9,263 bases of DNA. It comes from Alphaproteobacteria bacterium. Its GTDB lineage: Bacteria > Pseudomonadota > Alphaproteobacteria > Sneathiellales > Sneathiellaceae. The translations under genes were made by a program, and so were the position numbers. Of this stretch, positions 5,698 to 9,263 are shown piece after piece (the stretch's first letter is position 1; each line of letters starts with the position of its first letter). Location: NCBI GenBank assembly GCA_006226265.1, contig SBHH01000259.1, positions 1 through 9,263 on the forward strand, given 5' to 3'. The notes beneath the pieces were generated by a model. The model did no database searches, was not told the origin of the DNA, and saw only the letters and a program-made list of their open reading frames with translations.

Positions 5698-7200
5698 TTA
5701 TGAAAGGTAGCGCGCCTTCAAATGCCGCTTAAAGGCGTCCGTTCCAAGGGGCGATCCCGTCGCCTGGGTCAGGATTTCCGCCGTGGATTTCGAACTGCCG
5801 AGACTATGGACATTCGCCCGCAGCCAATCCATCATGGCGGTAAAATCACCGGCGCGAACTTGCGTCGATAGATCGGGAAGCGCCTCTGACATACTCGCAA
5901 ATATCTGCGCCGCGCTTAACGCGCCGAGCGTATAAGTCGGGAAATAGCCGATCGCCCCGCCCGGCCAGTGGATATCCTGAAGACAGCCGAACCGGTCATT
6001 GGGCGGCGTAAGGCCAAGAAGCGTTTTCATCCCCTCGTTCCAGGCGCCTGGCAAATCCGGGACCTGCAAGTCGCCGGAGAGAAGCGCCTTCTCCAGCCGG
6101 TAGCGGAGAATGACATGAAGCGGATAGGTCACTTCATCCGCATCGACCCGGATGAAGCCAGGCTCAACCTTCAAATAAAGCCGGAGGAGGTTTTCCTGAT
6201 CCCACGCGGGGCCCGTGCCGCCAAAGGCTTTCCGGATTTTTGGAAGCGCGAAGGAGAGAAACTCGGGACCGCGGGAGAGCTGCATCTCGATCAGGAGGGA
6301 CTGACTTTCATGCAGCGCCATACCACGCGCAAGACCAACGGGCTGGGAGCGCCATTCTTTCGGCAATCCCTGTTCATACAACGCATGACCGGTTTCATGA
6401 AGGATGCCCATCAGGCTTTCGGTGAAGTCATCCTGCCTGTATCTAGTGGTGAGCCGCACATCGTCTGGAATGCCGCCGGTGAAGGGATGATGGCTCACGT
6501 CGAGGCGACCGTGATTAAAATCAAAGCCGAGCGCCGTCATCAAGTCGAGGCCAAGCTCCTTCTGGATGGCGGGATCGAACGGCCCTTCTGGCGTGATGAT
6601 TTGGGGGGCTGCCGCCTGCCGCTCCCTCACCTCCGCGAGGAAATCAGGGAGGAAAGCTTCAAGGTCGGCAAAGAGGGGATCGATATCCGCCCGGCTGCAG
6701 CCCGGCTCATACTCGCTTAAAAGCGCATCATAGGGCGAGAGATCAAAGGCCGCCGATTTTGCGGCGGCGATTTCCTGCGTCAGCCGGACAACCTCGGTAA
6801 GCGATGGGGAAAGGCTTGCAAAGTCATCCTCTTCCCGCGCCTTCCGCCAGGTCATTTCACAACGGGATGTGGCGCGCGAATGTGCCTCGACCAGATCGGC
6901 GGGAACGGCGGTGGCATGACGCCAGCGAAGCCGCATTTCCTGCAAATTCGCCCGCTGCCAATCATTAAGGGAAGCAGCGTCCGCCTCCGCTTTATCAAGA
7001 AGATCACCAACAGCCGCGTCCGTCAGCAATTCGTGAGAGATCAAGCCCAGCGCGGCCATCTGCTCGGCCCGTGCCTCACTCCCGCCTTCCGGCATGATGG
7101 CGGCGCTGTCCCATTGCAGGATGGCGGAGGCCCCGCCGATTGCCGAGAGCCGCGCGAAACGTTTTTCAAGCGTCGCGTATGCCGAGCCCACCCCTGTCAT
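5698..7200 (-). CDS. M32 family metallocarboxypeptidase (thermostable carboxypeptidase Taq type)
   Basis: The enzyme removes C-terminal amino acids from peptides, using a divalent metal, in the cytoplasm. Its 500 residues equal the usual M32 length. Family landmarks in order: LQWDSAAIMPEGG (28-40); DVSHHPFTGG (234-243); the zinc motif HETGH (268-272, with Glu269 as the catalytic base); the HESQS segment (297-301) with Glu298 as third ligand; VDADEVTYPLHVILRY (about 354-369); and GGAIGYFPTYTLGA near the C-terminus. All metal and catalytic residues are intact. The ATG at 7200 overlaps the surf1 TGA in an ATGA arrangement, which both supports the start and suggests coupled translation with surf1. 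Its presence inside the oxidase assembly cluster is not explained by known function; general peptide turnover is the default reading. Confidence 0.96.
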   Translation of the reverse strand: MTGVGSAYATLEKRFARLSAIGGASAILQWDSAAIMPEGGSEARAEQMAALGLISHELLTDAAVGDLLDKAEADAASLNDWQRANLQEMRLRWRHATAVPADLVEAHSRATSRCEMTWRKAREEDDFASLSPSLTEVVRLTQEIAAAKSAAFDLSPYDALLSEYEPGCSRADIDPLFADLEAFLPDFLAEVRERQAAAPQIITPEGPFDPAIQKELGLDLMTALGFDFNHGRLDVSHHPFTGGIPDDVRLTTRYRQDDFTESLMGILHETGHALYEQGLPKEWRSQPVGLARGMALHESQSLLIEMQLSRGPEFLSFALPKIRKAFGGTGPAWDQENLLRLYLKVEPGFIRVDADEVTYPLHVILRYRLEKALLSGDLQVPDLPGAWNEGMKTLLGLTPPNDRFGCLQDIHWPGGAIGYFPTYTLGALSAAQIFASMSEALPDLSTQVRAGDFTAMMDWLRANVHSLGSSKSTAEILTQATGSPLGTDAFKRHLKARYLS

Positions 7201-7922
7201 TCCGGCGCGTCCTCATCCCCCTTGCCGCGCTTCAGGCCATAAATCACGAAGATAATTGCCATGGTGATGGCAAGGCCGAGCCAGGTAAAGGCATATTGGA
7301 TATGGTTGTTGGGAAGCGTGATCCGCGTCTGTCCGCCGATTGGCAATCCACCCGGGACATCATTTGCATCCAGCTCGACAAAGACGGGCGCCACCTTCAT
7401 CTTGAGATAATCGGCCATCTTCGACAGTTGTCCGTAAAGCCAGACATTGTCCGTCGCGCTGCTCTCCGGCATGAAGGAATAGGCCTTGCCCCAGGGCTTG
7501 CGGATAACGCCCGTGATGGTTACGTCACCCCGCACCTGTCCTGCTGGACGAGTTTCAGGATTGACCTTGTTCTTTGGGACCCAACCGCGATTGACCAGCA
7601 CAACCTCTCCGTTACCAGATCGAACGAACGGGGTGATGATCTGGAAGCCTTCGCGGCCGGGATCGGCATGAGCAAAGAGATGCAGCTCCTTGTCATGCTC
7701 GTAATGGCCGGTCAGCTTCACGCGGCGGTACTGCCATTTTTCAGGATCAAGATCACCTGTCGGCATCTCAACGGCCGGAGCGGCAAGCTGGCTGTTGATC
7801 GTGTCAATCAGATTGATTTTCCAGCTGTAGCGGTTGACCTGCCAGACGCAGAGAGCAAGCAGAATGATCACCACCGGCACCGTTACAAGCGTCGGCAGAA
7901 TTCCCGGAGAAAATTTCTTCAT
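7197..7922 (-). CDS. SURF1 family cytochrome c oxidase assembly protein
   Basis: SURF1 (Shy1 in yeast) helps insert heme a into subunit I of the aa3-type oxidase, acting in the inner membrane. The 241 residues show the standard plan: an N-terminal membrane helix at about 10-28 ending in WQVNRYSWK; a periplasmic domain with WQYRRVKLTG (63-72), the signature LVNRGWVPK (109-117) and an ITGVIRKP segment; then NNHIQYAFTW (205-214) leading into a second membrane helix (about 209-230) and a charged tail. His207 in NNHIQY falls at the conserved position linked to heme binding in bacterial Surf1. The start is 1 base after the stop of the DUF983 gene, and the region before it has no strong Shine-Dalgarno sequence, so initiation probably depends on coupling. 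The 3' end overlaps the M32 gene by 4 bases. Confidence 0.96.
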   Translation of the reverse strand: MKKFSPGILPTLVTVPVVIILLALCVWQVNRYSWKINLIDTINSQLAAPAVEMPTGDLDPEKWQYRRVKLTGHYEHDKELHLFAHADPGREGFQIITPFVRSGNGEVVLVNRGWVPKNKVNPETRPAGQVRGDVTITGVIRKPWGKAYSFMPESSATDNVWLYGQLSKMADYLKMKVAPVFVELDANDVPGGLPIGGQTRITLPNNHIQYAFTWLGLAITMAIIFVIYGLKRGKGDEDAPE

Positions 7923-7923
7923 A

Positions 7924-8298
7924 TCAGTAACGCTTTATTTCGGAGCTGGCCTTATGCTTGAACTGCAGCGCGATCAGATAGGCCTTGAAGGGCCGAAGCA
8001 AGCCAATGCTCAAGATCAAAATAGTTGGAAGCCAGATAGTCAGTTGCAGCCAATAGGGTGGGCTGAACGCCAGCTCCATCCAGACGGCAAGTCCACCAAC
8101 GATACATCCAACGATTAAAATGATAAAAACAGCGGGTCCGTCCCCGCTGTTAATCTCGGAAAAATCCTGCCCGCAAGCCGGACAAGCTTCCTGTATGTCC
8201 AGAAATCCCCTGAAAAGCTTTCCCCGTCCGCAAGTCGGGCATTTGCAGGTAAGCCCGGCCCGCAACGGGGAAACGGAATTTCCATATCCAGTAGCCAT
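7924..8298 (-). CDS. DUF983 membrane protein with two CxxC zinc-ribbon knuckles
   Basis: This is a small protein (124 residues) of a family regularly found between the cytochrome oxidase subunit III and surf1 genes of alphaproteobacteria; its function is not established. The N-terminal part has CPTCG and CPACG (Cys20/Cys23 and Cys39/Cys42) flanking GKLFRGFLDIQEA, a layout expected to bind zinc. Cys18 adds a fifth cysteine. SGDGPAVF at 51-58 is the conserved family motif, followed by two membrane helices at about 57-76 and 82-101 and a basic C-terminal tail. The gene starts 11 bases after the ctaE stop and ends 1 base before surf1, so all three are in one transcript. A role in oxidase assembly is inferred from position only. 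Confidence 0.92.
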   Translation of the reverse strand: MATGYGNSVSPLRAGLTCKCPTCGRGKLFRGFLDIQEACPACGQDFSEINSGDGPAVFIILIVGCIVGGLAVWMELAFSPPYWLQLTIWLPTILILSIGLLRPFKAYLIALQFKHKASSEIKRY

Positions 8299-8309
8299 AT
8301 CGGCTCAGG

Positions 8310-9119
8310 TCAACTCCACTCGGGTCCGGCACCCCACCAGTAGATGGAGAAGAACAGGAACAGCCAGACGACGTCAACAAAATGCCAGTACCAGGCAGCC
8401 GCTTCCAGACCGAAATGATGGGTCGGCGTGAAATGCCCCTTGGTTGCCCGGATCAGGCAGACCAGCAGGAAGATTGTCCCGATGATCACATGGGCTCCGT
8501 GGAAACCGGTTGCCATGAAGAAGGTCGAGGGATAGATGCCGTCCTTGAAGCCGAACTCGGCATGGTGATATTCAAAGCCCTGTACGCAGGTGAAGCAGGC
8601 ACCGAGAATGACCGTCAAGGTCAGGCCCTGGATCAAGCCCTTGCGGTCGCCATGCTGAAGCGCATGATGCGCCCAGGTCACCGTCGTGCCGGACAAAAGC
8701 AGGATCACCGTATTGGTGAGCGGCAGGTGCCAGGGGTTGAAGGTCAGGATGCCTTCCGGCGGCCAAACGCCACCGGTTGCCGATTTCGGGAACAGGCTGG
8801 CATCGAAATAGGCCCAAAACCAGGCGACGAAGAACATCACCTCGGAGGCAATGAACATGATCATACCATAGCGCAGGCCAAGCTGAACGACAGGGGTATG
8901 GTGGCCTTCATGCTCGCCTTCCTTGACGACATCGCGCCACCAGGCAAAGGCGGTATAGAGAAGAACAACGAAGCCGACCACGAAAACGGCATAACCGCTG
9001 TCGTGCATCCACATGATCGCACCGATCGCCGTTACGAAGGCAGAGATCGAGGCAAGCGCGGGCCAGGGGCTCGGATCCACCAGATGATAATCATGTTGTT
9101 TGGCGTGAGAATCTGCCAT
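8310..9119 (-). CDS. ctaE: Cytochrome c oxidase subunit III (aa3 type)
   Basis: Subunit III is a core membrane subunit of the aa3 cytochrome c oxidase; it stabilises the catalytic subunit and supports proton uptake. From ATG at 9119 the protein has 269 residues and seven predicted membrane helices, as in alphaproteobacterial and mitochondrial forms. Landmarks include the start [11 protein letters not shown], then [16 protein letters not shown] (60-75) and [20 protein letters not shown] (81-100), where Glu93 matches the carbodiimide-reactive glutamate. FHGAHVIIG (206-214) and [14 protein letters not shown] (243-256) complete the set. The frame is open further to a TTG at 9134, but AGGAG sits 6 bases before the ATG and the family begins at the ATG. 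It follows ctaG with a 64-base leader that contains a hairpin, and is followed by the DUF983 gene after 11 bases. Confidence 0.97.
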   Translation of the reverse strand: MADSHAKQHDYHLVDPSPWPALASISAFVTAIGAIMWMHDSGYAVFVVGFVVLLYTAFAWWRDVVKEGEHEGHHTPVVQLGLRYGMIMFIASEVMFFVAWFWAYFDASLFPKSATGGVWPPEGILTFNPWHLPLTNTVILLLSGTTVTWAHHALQHGDRKGLIQGLTLTVILGACFTCVQGFEYHHAEFGFKDGIYPSTFFMATGFHGAHVIIGTIFLLVCLIRATKGHFTPTHHFGLEAAAWYWHFVDVVWLFLFFSIYWWGAGPEWS

Positions 9120-9125
9120 TCTAAA

Positions 9126-9130
9126 CTCCT
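9126..9130 (-). promoter_or_regulatory. Shine-Dalgarno sequence that sets the ctaE start
   Basis: The complement reads AGGAG and is 6 bases from ATG 9119. It falls inside the longer reading from TTG 9134, which is therefore unlikely to be used. Confidence 0.8.
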
Positions 9131-9139
9131 GCAATTCAG

Positions 9140-9154
9140 CCGGATTTAATCCGG
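9140..9154. repeat. Perfect inverted repeat in the ctaG-ctaE gap
   Basis: CCGGATT and AATCCGG are perfect complements around one base (9147), so the RNA could form a 5-6 base-pair hairpin with a 3-5 base loop. It lies in the 64-base gap after ctaG, 9 bases upstream of the ctaE Shine-Dalgarno sequence. It has no T-tract, so termination is unlikely. It could act as an mRNA processing or stability hairpin, a protein-binding palindrome, or occur by chance. Confidence 0.5.
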
Positions 9155-9183
9155 TTCCAATAATTACCCAATTCTCCCAAAGG

Positions 9184-9263
9184 TCAATTTACATCAACCG
9201 ATTTTTTGTCGGACTTCGCCGAAACATCCGTCGTCTTGTCGTCTTCAGCAACGAAGAAGGTGT
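9184..9263 (-). CDS. ctaG: Cytochrome c oxidase assembly protein CtaG (Cox11), C-terminal end only
   Basis: Cox11/CtaG is a membrane-anchored copper chaperone that delivers copper to the CuB site of subunit I. Only the last 25 codons plus two bases are present, ending with TGA at 9184-9186. The reading is [16 protein letters not shown] and a short charged tail. The two leading bases (AC) fit the Tyr of the YTFF motif that closes the beta-sandwich domain of the family. Position directly before ctaE on the same strand is the standard place for ctaG in alphaproteobacteria. The call rests on this short motif plus context; the copper-binding cysteines are outside the window. Confidence 0.8.
   Translation of the reverse strand, partial: TFFVAEDDKTTDVSAKSDKKSVDVN

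Noticed and set aside
5968..6720. Open reading frame of 250 codons on the + strand
   Set aside because: It is antisense to the M32 peptidase, whose catalytic motifs lie in the other strand; no domain or Shine-Dalgarno support.
7140..7961. Open reading frame of 273 codons on the + strand
   Set aside because: It is antisense to surf1 and the start of the M32 gene, both clear family members; no recognisable protein features.
9120..9134. TTG start at 9134 for ctaE
   Set aside because: The AGGAG for the ATG at 9119 lies inside this extension, and the family N-terminus begins at the ATG.
8382..9149. Open reading frame of 255 codons on the + strand
   Set aside because: It is antisense to ctaE. 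The translation is a highly charged low-information sequence typical of the complement of a membrane protein gene.

Overview
The window is a gene-dense stretch of a chromosome, almost certainly from an alphaproteobacterium of moderate GC content. The evidence is the order ctaG-ctaE-DUF983-surf1 of cytochrome c oxidase genes followed by thrC and an M16 peptidase of the mitochondrial-processing-peptidase type, together with a RNase HI / Prx5 / DsbD-like / YqgE neighbourhood. The genus cannot be read from the sequence. No tRNA, rRNA, CRISPR array, insertion sequence or phage gene is visible, and no gap without a gene exceeds about 125 bases.

Left part (1-2254). The last 24 codons of rnhA (RNase HI, + strand) enter from the left edge. 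They face a Prx5-type peroxiredoxin on the - strand, and a strong hairpin sits in the 46-base gap between the two stops. Upstream of the peroxiredoxin on the same strand is an exported protein equivalent to the N-terminal periplasmic domain of DsbD/ScsB, with a CxxxC cysteine pair. It is divergent from yqgE/algH (+ strand), with a 125-base promoter-bearing region between them.

Middle (2267-5576). Three - strand genes read thrC (threonine synthase), then an M16 zinc peptidase, then a RimJ-type N-acetyltransferase. thrC and the peptidase are 10 bases apart, and the peptidase Shine-Dalgarno sequence lies next to the thrC stop. The acetyltransferase gene ends tail-to-tail with yqgE, 12 bases apart.

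Right part (5698-9263). Read on the - strand, the cytochrome oxidase cluster runs: end of ctaG (Cox11, copper delivery to CuB), ctaE (subunit III), a DUF983 zinc-ribbon membrane protein, surf1 (oxidase assembly, heme a), and an M32 metallocarboxypeptidase whose start overlaps the surf1 stop by 4 bases. A 121-base gap then leads into thrC, so the whole - strand from ctaG to the acetyltransferase may be transcribed as one long unit or as two units broken at that gap.

Several start codons were moved from the longest possible reading: ctaE (ATG at 9119), the M16 peptidase (ATG at 4156), the DsbD-like protein (ATG at 1550) and, with less certainty, thrC (GTG at 5570). The window reads as conserved housekeeping DNA. 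No wholly new system was found. The points most worth checking are the M32 peptidase coupled to surf1, the orphan DsbD-alpha-like protein beside a peroxiredoxin without a resolving cysteine, and the hairpin in the ctaE leader.
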